From Calonectria ilicicola (lineage: Eukaryota > Ascomycota > Sordariomycetes > Hypocreales > Nectriaceae), in NCBI GenBank assembly GCA_020809705.1, contig CP085827.1, positions 2,232,001-2,296,000 on the forward strand: 64,000 nt of DNA. Reading direction: 5' to 3'. Shown in pieces: positions 33,938 to 45,550 of this stretch (the first letter of the stretch is position 1; every line of letters begins with the position of its first letter). A model generated the notes under the pieces. It searched no databases and was not told the origin of the DNA. It saw nothing but the letters and a program-made list of their open reading frames with translations. Both the position numbers and the translations under genes were made by a program.

Positions 33938-36900
33938 ATGCTCAACGCGGCAATGACTGAAACGGTAGAGATTCCAGAGCCCAGCGGCCTGCCATTCGTG
34001 GGCCATGTTGGCACCCTAGATGCAGAATTCCCTCTGGGATCTATGCTGTCTTTGGCAGATCAATATGGTGAGTACGATTGTGATGTTTTTATTGCTTTGC
34101 TTTGCTCGGGATGTTGATGCTGATACTTTGATAAAGGTGAGGTGTACCGACTGCGATTCCCAGGAAGAACCGTTGTCTTTGTCTCAACCCAAGCCTTGGT
34201 CAACGAGCTTTGCGATGAGAAGCGATTCAAAAAATCAGTAAATTCATCACTGACTGTATGATTGACACCGTGATCCCTAGACTGTGTGCGAGGTTCTGAT
34301 CAATCTTTAGGAAATTCGAGATGGTGTTCACGATGGCTTGTTTACTGTACGTTGTTTACCCCTGAAAATTTAGCTCTTGACTGACTCCTAGCGTAGGCGA
34401 GAATGGGAGAAGAGAACTGGGGTATTGCGCATCGAGTCTTGATGCCGGCCTTTGGGCCTCTGTCGATTCGCGGCATGTTTGATGAGATGCACGACATTGC
34501 GAGCCAGCTCACACTAAAATGGGCGCGATATGGACCCGATGCACCAATTGCCGTTTCAGATGATTTCACTCGACTGACTCTCGACACGCTTGCGTTATGT
34601 TCAATGGGCTACAGATTCAACAGTTACTACTCTCCAGTTCTTCATCCTTTTATTGAAGCTATGGGTGATTTCTTGACCGAAGCCGGCGAGAAGCCACGTC
34701 GGCTGCCACTGCCAGCATTCGTCTACAGCGCGAGAGAGGAGAAGTTCAAAGCCGACATTGAGGTTTTGCGAAGCACGGCTAGGGAGGTATTGAACTCGCG
34801 AAAAGCTTCAGGAAAGAGCGATCGTAATGATTTACTGGATGCTATGCTGAGAGGCGTCGACTCTAAGACAGGAAAGAAGATGACTGACGAAAGCATCATG
34901 GATAATCTCATCACTTTTCTGATTGCCGGACACGAGACCACCTCTGGTCTCCTTTCTTTCGCTTTCTACCAGCTTCTTAGACATCCCGAGGCATATCAAA
35001 AGGCTCAGAAAGAGGTTGATGACACTGTTGGCAAGGGCCCCATCCGGGCTGAGCATCTCTCAAAACTTCCTTATCTGAATGGAGTTTTGCGAGAGACTCT
35101 TCGTCTAAACGCAACGCTACCACTCTTCACAGTCGAAGCCTTTGAAGATACACTTCTGGCTGGAAAATACCCAGTCAAGGCTACTGAAACTATTGTGTTG
35201 CTGCTTGGAAGATCTCAGTCCGATCCCCTAGTCTTTGGCGATGACGCAGGTCAGTTTAAGCCGGAGCGAATGTTTGACGACAACTTCAACCGCATTAACC
35301 GAGAGTTCCCCAACTCATGGAAGCCCTTTGGAAACGGTATGCGTGGTTGCATCGGTCGTCCCTTTGCTTGGCAGGAGGCTCTTCTCGTCATGGTCATGCT
35401 GCTCCAGAACTTCAACTTTGTTTTCCACGACCCCAACTACAAGCTTGAATACAAGCAGACCCTTACAATCAAGCCTAAGGATATGGAAATGCGTGCGATT
35501 TTGCGTGACAACCTGACTCCAACAACTCTCGAGCGGCGCCTGGCTGGCCTGGCTATCACCGAAACCAAGGAAAAGAAAGCGACTGCTAATGGATCTGTTG
35601 ATGACGCGAATCTTGTCCCCATGACAATTCTGTATGGTTCCAACAGCGGAACCTGCGAGTCCCTGGCACAGCGCATCGCAACTGATGCTAGCACTCACGG
35701 TTTCCGTGTTGCCAAGATTGATTGCCTGGACAGCGCAAATGGAAACTTGCCAACAGACCAACCCGTGGTGATTGTCACGCCATCTTACGAAGGACAGCCT
35801 GCAGACAATGCAGGTCACTTTGTTGCTTGGATTGAGGGTTCCAAACCGGAGGATAAACCGCTCAAGGATGTGTCATATGCGGTATTTGGATGCGGTCACA
35901 AGGACTGGGTGCAGACCTTCCATCGTGTTCCTAAGCTCGTCGACAACACCCTCGAAACGCTTGGAGCTACTCGTCTAACTGAGATTGGTCTCACTGATGC
36001 CTCAACAGGCGGCGTGTTCACTGATTTCGAATCTTGGGAAGACAACAAGCTGTGGCCTGCGTTGGCTGCTCGCTACAATACAAGCAAAGCCACTCAAGGG
36101 CCTGCTAGCGGTGTGGATGTGAAGGTGTCAAGCCTCAGAGCCTCAACTCTTCGACAGGATGTGAAGGAGGCCTCCGTTGCTCATGTTAAGACTCTTGCGG
36201 CTGGCAACGAGAATGGCTCAACAAAGAAGCATATTGAGATCCAGCTGCCAGAGGGCATGTCTTACAGCGCCGGCGATTATATCGCTATTTTGCCGATTAA
36301 CCCTCAAGACACCGTGCATCGAACTATGCGAAGATTCAAGCTCCCTCGAGATGCAACCTTGGAGATTTCTACCAGCGGACCATTGGCCCTCCCAACCAAC
36401 ACTACAGTTCCAGCATACGATATCCTGAGCTCGTACGTTGAACTGTCTCAACCCGCCACAAAGAGGGTAAGAATTGAATCATTAAAGAAGTCTCTAGTTG
36501 AATTACACTTGCTGATATGGATTGATAGAATCTGACTACTATTGCCGAGTATGCGACCAACAAGGCCACAAAGGACGCTCTCGAGAAGCTTGCCGAGGAG
36601 GAATACGACGTCGAGATTAGAGATAAGCGAGTTTCTGTCCTTGACGTTTTGGAACGCCATCCCGCTATTGAACTCCCCATTGGCGTGTTCTTGATTATGA
36701 TGCCGACCATGCGCATCCGACAATAGTAAGTTTTGAAACATACTTCTCTTGTACGAAATCTAACACCTAGCTAGCTCTATTTCTTCATCGCCGCTCTGGG
36801 ACCAAACTCGAGTTACAATCACATTCTCCGTCCTTAACCAGCCTTCGCTTTCTGGCCATGGCGCCTATCGTGGTGTTGCGACCACCTACCTCGATTCCCT

Positions 36901-37450
36901 GTCAAAGGGCGATACACTGCAAGTTGCCATTCGACCCTCTCATGCGGCATTTAGTTTGCCCACGAACCCGGAAAACGTCCCCGTTATTTGCATCGCCGCC
37001 GGCACTGGCATTGCGCCTTTCCGATCCTTCATTCAGGAGCGCGCTACAATGCTGGAATCTGGCCGCAAACTCGCCCCGGCTATCCTGTTCTTTGGCTGCC
37101 GACTGCCAGATATGGACGACCTCTACCATGACGAGCTCAAAGAGTGGGAGCGCCTTGGTGCCGTCGACGTCCGACGGGCTTACAGCCGAGCCCCTGAGCA
37201 GAGCGAGGGCTGCAAGCATGTCCAAGACCGCATGTGGAAGGACCATGAAGACATCATTAACCTCTGGGAGAAGAACGCTACTGTTTATGTCTGTGGATCC
37301 AGAGGTGTCGCCGACTCAGCAAAGGAGTCTATGATTAAGATCAAGGTTGAGATGGAGAAGCGTAGCGGTCGTGACACGGACCTGGAAAGCACTCAGAAGT
37401 GGTTTGAGTCTCTGAGGAACGTCCGTTATGTCACAGATGTGTTTGATTAA
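33938..37450 (+). CDS. self-sufficient P450-reductase fusion (CYP505 / P450foxy type)
   Basis: Exons are 33938-34067, 34137-34255, 34311-34346, 34397-36466, 36529-36725 and 36775-37450; the product is 1075 aa. An alternative start is at 33953. The heme domain (1-~470) has I-helix AGHETTSG, ExxR in ETLR, and heme-loop FGNGMRGCIG with Cys413. A flavodoxin/FMN domain follows from ~500 (LYGSNSGTCESLAQRIA, TPSYEGQPADNA). An FAD/NADPH reductase half ends the protein (YSISSSPLW, AAGTGIAPFRSFIQER, VYVCGSRGVADS). CYP505 enzymes hydroxylate fatty acids near the omega end using NADPH without a separate reductase. No N-terminal membrane anchor is present, as usual for the class. All expected motifs are intact. 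Confidence 0.95.
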
Positions 37451-37644
37451 GGTAATGGAAGCGTCTTTGGATTTAGATTGAACTTTTAACGTTGCTCACG
37501 TATCAGGTTGATTCATAGAGAGAGCTAGAATAATGCCGATAGAGTTATGTAGGATATTAAAGACTTGATTGGATATTATAGATATTTCAGTGCCCTTGAC
37601 TCCGAGCCGACTCATCCATTTCATAATGCTAATCAACCGTGACA

Positions 37645-39132
37645 CTATGACGCTTGTAGTTCCCTATTAATTTTGTTTGAATTGGGGTTACGCATTGCGT
37701 CCTCTTCCAATACCTGCTGAAAACTGGGAGGTGCTGGCTCATCGTCCGGCGGCCTAATCCATGATTCCTGTCTTTCTGACAGAGGTATTATGCCCTCTGG
37801 TGTTTCGTGAGGGGGACCATCAAATTGCGTTGACATCCCGCCCATTGATTCATCGCTCGGCCCCAGAATGGTGACATTATGAGACCCCGAAGCGTCAAAG
37901 TACTCTCCAGATATCTCGAATCGTATTCTCCACTTGAATACGTGGCTGTGTTTAATGTTGTAGGTAGTGAATGTGGGCGTCAACGTCCCATGAGGAAACT
38001 TTGCACCTACGCGGCCATGGCGGTCGATGCGTAGGTCAAGTAGCGCACCAAGATCGACGTGCAGGTGGTCATCCGTGATTGGGATTGATATGGGCGGGCC
38101 CAAGACAACATCTAGCATGCGAATTTCGATTTTATCTTCGACGGTTTGATGGTGAGGCCCAAAGTATCCGTCACATTTCATCTCTGTTTGCGCCACAATG
38201 CTCATGTTTAGTAGTTTTACGTTGGCCATTTGCTGAACCCCCTGCAGAGCATCGCTGCTTCTGTTCCACTCCGGCGCTGCACAAACCACAAACGGAACTT
38301 GGTTCGGATTCTCGAGCTGGATCACCGTCGGTGTGTCAATTTGCAGCCCAAACCACAGGGTTGGGACTTTTGAAGAACTGAAAAACTGCCTCCGTTTCTG
38401 AGAAAATGACAATTCCGTCTCTGCTAGCCCAGGCACGAGGTGGTAGGACGAGACGAATCGGCTAGACTTGTCTCTTCGCGGCCGAAAGTCTGCAATCGGA
38501 GGATTCGGGTTTACTCTCCGCACAATGATTGGCATACATGCCTCAAATTTGTCCGTAGAATCATCGGAATACGACAATAACTCAGCTTGGAGGAAATATT
38601 CAATGAATGCTTCGGAATCGGTGCGGAAGCCATGGCGTTGAATGGTGAATGTTGATGGTAGCTCATGAGTCACCACGGCTTCAGGCTCAAGAGGAAGATA
38701 ACTGGGGTCCTTGCTCCCAATTCTTGAACCCAGTTGTGTGTCATCAACGTGTGTTGGTATAGCAATGGCAAATGGCCAAGTTTGCTCGTCACCTCCCGCG
38801 GGAATATGGACGGGGCCTTGAAAAAGCCGTTCGGTGTTGTCATGCACGTCGAGCAGGTTGAAGCGCGAACGGTACACCCTGGTGCTATTATTGGATTGAT
38901 GGATGACGGTTTTCGTTTTCGTCCTCCCAGTGAGCGTGATTGCTACTGAAGCAGCTGGGCTCACGATGGGATGCTTGCGGAAGACGCACCCAATGATGAC
39001 ATCACCTGGGGCGTATTTTTTCTGGCCGCCCTCGAGTCGGATGCCCAGAAGGGTGTTGGACACGGCCACGGCCTGCGGCATCGTGTCTTGATGGTGCACG
39101 CCGGGCCTGCACAACGCTGGGTGTGATTCCAA
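37645..39132 (-). CDS. arrestin-like protein
   Basis: This is a single exon of 495 aa; an in-frame Met at 39081 may be the real start. The N-terminal arrestin fold shows LEGGQKKYAPGDVIIGCV and the core strand VAITLTGRTKTKTVIHQ. IPAGGDEQTWPFAIAIPTHV is typical of fungal alpha-arrestin-like proteins. The C-terminal half has a second beta-sandwich (FKWRIRFEISGEYFDASGSHN) and a disordered tail. Alpha-arrestins are adaptors that bring ubiquitin ligases to membrane transporters. No clear PPxY motif is seen here, so that role is uncertain. It is convergent with CYP505 and has no obvious pathway link. Confidence 0.75.
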   Translation of the reverse strand: MESHPALCRPGVHHQDTMPQAVAVSNTLLGIRLEGGQKKYAPGDVIIGCVFRKHPIVSPAASVAITLTGRTKTKTVIHQSNNSTRVYRSRFNLLDVHDNTERLFQGPVHIPAGGDEQTWPFAIAIPTHVDDTQLGSRIGSKDPSYLPLEPEAVVTHELPSTFTIQRHGFRTDSEAFIEYFLQAELLSYSDDSTDKFEACMPIIVRRVNPNPPIADFRPRRDKSSRFVSSYHLVPGLAETELSFSQKRRQFFSSSKVPTLWFGLQIDTPTVIQLENPNQVPFVVCAAPEWNRSSDALQGVQQMANVKLLNMSIVAQTEMKCDGYFGPHHQTVEDKIEIRMLDVVLGPPISIPITDDHLHVDLGALLDLRIDRHGRVGAKFPHGTLTPTFTTYNIKHSHVFKWRIRFEISGEYFDASGSHNVTILGPSDESMGGMSTQFDGPPHETPEGIIPLSERQESWIRPPDDEPAPPSFQQVLEEDAMRNPNSNKINRELQAS

Positions 39133-40242
39133 AGGCCTGATTCCAAAGGCCAGATTCCTGACGACGCGTGTCGTGTGACCAGTCTATATTGAAGGTGTCA
39201 ACTGTGGCGGATTGCATCAAGAAATTGAAACGTTGGTGAGGCGGTGCAAGGTAGCCTGTCGTTATTACTGGTCCCATCAGCGGACAAGGATCGGCATCCT
39301 TCGCCCGGGGCGTCGAATGGCGACAGGTAATTGGGGCACCAATTTGGCAACGCCGAAGCACGTGGCTTTGACGTGCAGTGTGATTGTTGAGCCACAATGG
39401 CCTCGTTCGACTTGCGCCTGAAGTAGACAAAGCCCCGCTGCCTTAAATGCAAGTCAAACCAATTTGGTGGAAAAGGGTCGTGTTAACTAGATTGATTGAG
39501 GATCAGCTCCGGGATGAGCTAGCGTTGGTTGTGGTGATGAAGAATTTTGGCCCACAACGCTCCCCCCAAGCTCCATTTTTGGCACGAGATATGAGGGTTG
39601 TTGCGGATTGGATCCAGCGGTGTTGCATCCGTATACAACAGCGATGCGAAAAAGCATTTGCGGCTAAAATTTGGTGTGTGAGGCAGCGGATGCAACACTA
39701 CTTAAAAACTTAAGCCGCAAACCACTAGACTTGAGAAATGGGGATCGTTGGTTGATAGATCGATTCTGGCGTCTCTCCATCCTCCCTCCCCCCCCTTTTT
39801 TTTGATCCGTTTCTGTTATCCTCATCCGGCGCACATCTGGACAACCGTTACATTTACTTGTGCTGTCGGTCACACTGGCACTGACAGCTACAATGTTGGG
39901 TCTGGGATAGATGGCCTCTGGGCAGAGAAATACTTCAGCCGGCTTCGTCTATTCTCACGGGCGAGGAAACGAAGATGTTTCTAAAATAATAGCGGAGCGA
40001 TGGCTAATAATGAGACGAAAATGGAAGCGTCAATTTGTTTCATGAATCGCTAGCCTAGTGGGATATTTATCCCTTTAGCTGCGGTAAGCCTCCACCCTGG
40101 TCAATCACGTGACAGGCAGCGAATTAGAAGAGACAATAGACAACCAGCGTATCTTTTGATTCGCTGCCCATCACGTGACCGACCAGGGTGGAGGCTTACC
40201 GCAGCTAAAGGGATAATGTGCCGTGTGGCCCTACACCGATGT
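39133..40242. other. intergenic with foldback element
   Basis: This spacer between the arrestin-like gene and the P450 gene contains the 150-bp foldback at 40067-40216. No coding sequence is recognised. Confidence 0.5.
40067..40216. mobile_element. 150-bp foldback / MITE-like element
   Basis: Two 58-bp arms (40067-40124 and 40159-40216) are inverted copies differing at only four positions, with a 34-bp loop. The outer ends are TTATCCCTTTAGCTGCGG. Each arm carries a CACGTGA box. All four differences are transitions (AA versus GG, CA versus TG). The element ends ~27 bp past the P450 stop codon and no clear target duplication is visible. Short size, strong inverted symmetry and lack of coding capacity suit a MITE. 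Confidence 0.8.
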
Positions 40243-41915
40243 TCAAGGCAAAACAACCTTGCACATGTGGCCCTTGGGTGCAATGAGAAAATAATTCTCC
40301 ATCTCCATCATCTCATCCTTCGTGGCCGAGCTCAGTCTGGCACCTCGACATTTACGGAAGAATATAGCGGCCGCAAGACGAAGCTCAATCCGTGCAAGAT
40401 GCATGCCGAGACAGATCCTTGAACCCGCGCCAAATGGAGAGTTGAGAAGTTTCTCCGACTTGGATCGCTTCTCGGGCTCCAAGAAACGGGTTTCATCAAA
40501 CCTTGATATTGTCAGTGGGATTTTCTTGCGAATCAAACACTCGGAAGATGAACTTACTGTGAGGGATTGGGAAACACATCTGGGTTTCGATGTAACGTAT
40601 ACGCCTGTGTCTCGACTGCAAAGTCTTCGGGGATAAAATGGCCAGCCAGGGTCACACCACCCTTTGGGACCGATCTTGGTAGCCCTCCTGGGGCTGCTCC
40701 ATATAGCCTCAGCACCTCATTGATGACTGCTTCCAAGAGTGGTAGCTTTTCTACTGTAGCGTCGTCAAATTGCTCTGGTAGGGTAGCCACCTCCTCCTCA
40801 AGTCGCCGCTGGAGCTCTGGGCGTTTGAGCACGCACCAGACCAAGAAGGTTGTCGTAACAGCAGTGGTGTCTGAGCCGGCCACGACAAGGTTGCCAGCTT
40901 CCAGTTGGATATGGTGGTCCGTGAGGGGTTCAATCATCTTATCCTTTTCCTGTGCAGACTCACCCTCGAACGTGGCCAACATTGTTCCAAAGAGGTTGGA
41001 TGCATTGCCACTCTGGTTTCGTAGGTTGGCAACTGCGCGGGAGCCGAAATTGTAGAGGTAGGCGTTTCCATTCATGATGGCCTGGATTGATGGGATAGGG
41101 AGTTTGCTGACAAGATAATGAAGCAATGGAAGTTCGGTTCGAATGCTGGTATTTACCAAACTAGTCTCTAAAACGCGGATGTACTCCGTTTTCTGTGGAT
41201 GAAACCATGAGCATGAGAATATTTCTTCCTATCTTGAATGATAAAGAAAAGCGCACTTACCTCACCAAGCTCCAACATACCAAAGCTCTCTCCAAAACTT
41301 AGATGGGCAATCACATCGTTTGCCATTAGTGTCCACCATTTCATCACGTCCACGTCGCCTTTCTCTTTCCCCTCTTCAATGATTCTGTCGACTGCAAGGT
41401 CAACTTTGTTTCGAACTACACCCTCCCAGTTTGAACGAAGCGAGTTTAGGCTGAAGGCTCTTGCGAATAGCTTCCGTCGCTGTGCGTGGACCTTTGGGTC
41501 CCTCATGCCAAAGATACCGTATGGCATGGCATCGTAAAAGTCGCTCTTGTGGAAGCCGGAGCCAATGCGGTGGATGGTGGCAAAAGCCTCGGGGTCAGAA
41601 ACTGCGATTTCGCGGGGTGCAATGCGTACGACAGGGCCGTAGCGGTTGTGTAGTGTGTCGATGAAGTACATGCGACGACCAGTGAGAGTGGCGATTTTGA
41701 GGGGTAGGCGAGTGAAGCGTGAGTAGAATGGTCCTGGGAGATGACGAACTGAGGAAGTGAGGGCTTGGGCGAGAAGCTGTGGTGATATTGTTAGTACGAG
41801 CTTTTCACCATGCAGACGTGAGTAGGGATGATGGGGAAGTGCGCACCAGAAGCAATCCGACAGCTCCCGCAACGGCGAGCGTCCCCCATATGGAAAGGCC
41901 GGTGAGTAGAGGCAT
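40243..41915 (-). CDS. cytochrome P450 monooxygenase
   Basis: Exons are 41915-41847, 41776-41261, 41192-40558 and 40501-40243; the product is 492 aa. An N-terminal hydrophobic anchor (LAVAGAVGLLL) is followed by HLPGPFYSRFTRLP, the Pro-rich hinge. The oxygen-binding I-helix is VAGSDTTAVTT, the ExxR helix is EVLRLYGAAPGGLPR, and the heme loop is FGAGSRICLG with Cys437. It resembles fungal microsomal P450s that act on secondary metabolites such as trichothecene or benzoate-type substrates, but I cannot assign a subfamily. It would need a separate reductase. Intron 1 uses a weak donor (GTGCGC). Next to CYP505 and a 2OG dioxygenase, it adds to an oxidative gene group. Confidence 0.92.
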
Positions 41916-43846
41916 GACTAAAGCAAAAAAGCCCGTATGTTATGAAGTGTGAGATGGAAATCTAGGAAATTAAATTAATGCCTAGACGAAGCATTTGTTG
42001 GCTGGTTTAAGTAAACAATAATTCATCATGGCAAATACATTTGGCTAGCGGAGTGGAGCCGACCTCTGGATGAGATTTCCGCCGCGGGGGCGGGGGGACG
42101 CGACTTTTGGTCCCCACGAAAAGGAGCACATCCCCGGGTTTTTCATCTGCTCTATTTTTGTCGCTTCTCAGTCTTTTCGCAAGCTGGGCGGCTTTTAGAC
42201 ACAGTCCAGAACAAGCCCTGTTTGATCAGCTTTTCGCTGGGCAATGCACCAGTGTGTGTAGCTTAAAGCACCTGGTCCAGTCCGCACTTCACTTTCTGGA
42301 AGTGATCCTCTCTCAGGCTATTCTTTCATATTTCTCCCAATGTCGTCGACTCCTTTGGCGTCGGCACCTGTCCCTCAGCAGAACCAGGGGAATCTTTCGG
42401 CCCCGCGATGGACTGAATCTGGGGTAATTTGACTTGGTCTTCCCCGCATTCGACTAGCGCCCACCGATGTTCCGAGAAGAGGGGCCGCTTGGCCACGTAT
42501 TTCATCCACACATTTTGTATCAAATCACAAGTCACCTATTCTGTGATGTGCTAAAAGTTTAACGTCAATCCTAAGACCTCCCCAAAAGTATTGGCATTTA
42601 TCCGGCTAAATCTGCTCCCACAAAGGCCGAGAAAGAATCTGTCTGCATCCGCATGATCTTATCCTCCTCGAGCGGACTTCGTCTACCTTGGACGACATTG
42701 CTACAACCTTCTGTCCGCCTACCACATGTCCTCCTGCAACCTGATGTTCATCCCTTTAGAAGGCGGCAACAACAACACAAAGAACCAATTATCGCTTAAG
42801 ATGTCTCTTTCTGACATGTGTAGGACCTAGCACCAAGGATCCTGCAGCTTAGCATTGCAAGCTGTAAATATAAAGTCATGGCTTTCGATTTTTTTTATAT
42901 ACTAGTATAGTTAACTAGGCACCATTGCCCGCCGATGTAAAGGGAGCAGACCGCTACCCCAAGACAGTTGCATAGCTCGTACCCCTATGTAGAGATATGG
43001 CCAAATTAGTTCTATCTCTTTTAATCTATCTGAGTATAGAATCTCGACACGTCCCTCATATTGATCAATTTGAGGATCCTCAGCTTCCTCATCAGCCGTT
43101 GACTGGAAGCGGACGACACTGCGAGTGTGTAAGTGAATAAATGTATTAAAACAGAATTAAAAGATCTCATCTCATTTTCATCTTTAGATCTCATTTTTGT
43201 TTGGTGGGGCGATTGGGAGAGAGATTTGGAAAGATGGGTTGATTTAATGACTCGAGCTGGGGCAGGTGACTTTCCATTCGTCTCAAAAGTATAGACCAAA
43301 GCTAATTTTGCAATAGGGAACGTGTTTTAATACTCTATTAGACTTTTCTATCAAGGTATTGGATATGACATTTTTAGGTTATCACAACGTTTTGTATATT
43401 TCTCGTTTTGGATTTGTATTTGGAAGCCTTATTTGGTGTATTGACCTTGCTGGATAGCTAGACTTGTGTATATTAGTAAAAAGAGAATAAATATGGTTCC
43501 CCATAACATTTACTAGGGGGTTAAATGAATATGGTTTGCGCTAATGCGTTGCAGCCCAGATTCATCTCAGAGGATGGCTTGACAAAAGAAAGTTTATCCG
43601 GCATATCTCCGATACCAAATTCTGATGCTTAAGAGGACCGGAACCCTTCAATACTGATCTGTCAACTTCATCCTTCTACGGCATCACAGCGATTAAAAGT
43701 TCGCCTTCTTGCCAAGCAACGTATTCGCTAGTTGGTGGGTGACCTGTTTCCCATATGCCAACCCATCCTTATCGGCAGATCATACAAACAGTCAGCTCTT
43801 GGCCATACCACCCTCCCCATCAATTCGCTGAACTCACCAGCCAGCG
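41916..43846. other. 1.9-kb intergenic region, no gene seen
   Basis: The P450 promoter occupies the first few hundred bp, including a G-rich stretch near 42085. The rest shows only short, overlapping open frames with no domain. Confidence 0.45.
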
Positions 43847-45421
43847 ATGAGTCAAAGCACCGCCACCGCCGCCATGCCGTCTTTTCCTATAATGAGTTTG
43901 CCCAGTGAAGTGCGCCTTTTCATCTATCAGGCATACTTTGAGCTTCCAGGTGGCTATGTGCAGGCATCTGATCCAGAAAGACTTGTGGGAGCTAATGGTG
44001 AAAGGATCGATTTGTCTTTGATGTTTACCTGCAGGCTCATTGCGCAGGAAACAAGGGGCCTTCCTTTTTTATCGAACACATTGACATTTTCTACTATTTA
44101 TTCAAATCACGCGACATTGGCGGCAAGAAGATATAAAAATCTCCTCGGAAATCTGAAGGATGCAGAATCGGAGTATCTCATACGAGGCTGCATTGGTCTT
44201 GATGAAGATATATACACGAAGATGCTCTCCGAGTGCCCAATATACTTCAAATCCCCAGATGGAAGCTGTATAGATGAAGTACGGAACGGGTTTACGAGGC
44301 GAGACTGGTCATATTGTGTGACGCGTTCAATGCACGAGCAAGCGACTACGTCAGCGCTCCAGCACTTGTTATCGATTCACAAGTTGAAACCGATTGAAAT
44401 ACTGAATACCCTCAAAGTTCGCGGCACAACTATTTCCGATGAGCTCTCATTTAGAGAATTTTCCCAAATTCCTAATATTTGTCGAGATCCCTGGGCTATA
44501 CCCTCCTGGAGGCAATTGAACGACATGGCTAAGCTCTTCCCTCAAGATGACATTCATAAATGGGAGGAGTTTTCGAATAATAATGACACCAGAAAACATC
44601 GTTTCTCGGCTGCGGCTGCGGCCACACTTTTCCTTGGCTCACTTCCACCAGAGGGCTTGCAACAGCTCAGACAGATCATCTTGAATGAGGATCATATGTC
44701 TGTACCCAGTCCCGAGTCTCACGCTCAAGGATTGATTCCTTTCTGCAAAAAGAATCCAAATCTTTGCATTGAGCGACGTGTAAACATATGGCGAACTATA
44801 TTTGGAATCAGAGGCTCCACTACTACAAATGGAACTAACGAGTTTGCATCTCGGTGGCGGAACTCTGCGTCTTTTTGCAAATCTACCATGTGTACAATGT
44901 TTAAATGGTTCGATGAAGCTCTGGGGCTTGAATTAGCTGGAATGCCACCCAATTCTATGTCCCTGTTTCTTGACGCTGACCCGGCGCCCGAGTTGTGCTC
45001 ACAAATATTTGACCAAGTATTCCACCGGGACATTGCTTGGGCGCTTTCAGGATATCGTACGCATCCTGAAGCTATTCTATCTTTTCGGGAACCTCTCATA
45101 GGCTTCGGATTAGGAGAAGATGAGGGCAGGATTTTGATGCTCGGGATGCGCCAGCTCATCAACAAAAACTCCGCTTTGCGTTGCAATTTTAATTTAGGTG
45201 AATTATGGGATGTAGAGCAAATTTCGAAGGAGACAAGTCATTTGTCTGTCGACCAATGGCTATCGGAATGGAACCATCACCTCAACCTGTCGTCTGAAGT
45301 CAGCACTCAGCTTGTCGAATTGACCATAAGGATCGGCGAAAAATCCCACACCGAAACGGAAATACGAAATATTGTAGAATATGCCGAGAAAGGCGGTCTT
45401 ACTGAGCAGAGGTTAGAGTGA
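43847..45421 (+). CDS. F-box/2EXR-like fungal protein of unknown function
   Basis: This is a single exon of 524 aa. The N-terminus FPIMSLPSEVRLFIYQAYFE followed by LSLMFTCRLIAQETRGLPF matches the LPxEvRxxIY ... LLxTCRxIxxE pattern of small F-box-like or 2EXR modules abundant in filamentous fungi. The rest is helical and matches nothing I know. F-box modules normally tether SCF ubiquitin ligases, but whether this one does is inference. The neighbouring region downstream is decaying (eroded gene, A+T block), which suggests an accessory, fast-evolving neighbourhood. The gene itself shows no breaks. Confidence 0.6.
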   Translation: MSQSTATAAMPSFPIMSLPSEVRLFIYQAYFELPGGYVQASDPERLVGANGERIDLSLMFTCRLIAQETRGLPFLSNTLTFSTIYSNHATLAARRYKNLLGNLKDAESEYLIRGCIGLDEDIYTKMLSECPIYFKSPDGSCIDEVRNGFTRRDWSYCVTRSMHEQATTSALQHLLSIHKLKPIEILNTLKVRGTTISDELSFREFSQIPNICRDPWAIPSWRQLNDMAKLFPQDDIHKWEEFSNNNDTRKHRFSAAAAATLFLGSLPPEGLQQLRQIILNEDHMSVPSPESHAQGLIPFCKKNPNLCIERRVNIWRTIFGIRGSTTTNGTNEFASRWRNSASFCKSTMCTMFKWFDEALGLELAGMPPNSMSLFLDADPAPELCSQIFDQVFHRDIAWALSGYRTHPEAILSFREPLIGFGLGEDEGRILMLGMRQLINKNSALRCNFNLGELWDVEQISKETSHLSVDQWLSEWNHHLNLSSEVSTQLVELTIRIGEKSHTETEIRNIVEYAEKGGLTEQRLE

Positions 45422-45550
45422 CGAAGGAAATATGCCCTCTATGTACTAAACTCAATGTAATTGAAGGAATTAAAATTAAATTATTGTTACCCCATTTCCC
45501 CTTTTATCCATCCGATACTAGTATGTATACGACTGAATGAACAAACTACC

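Noticed and set aside
28431..41915. Classical secondary-metabolite cluster
   Set aside because: No PKS, NRPS, terpene or DMATS backbone gene is present between or beside the oxidative genes in this window.
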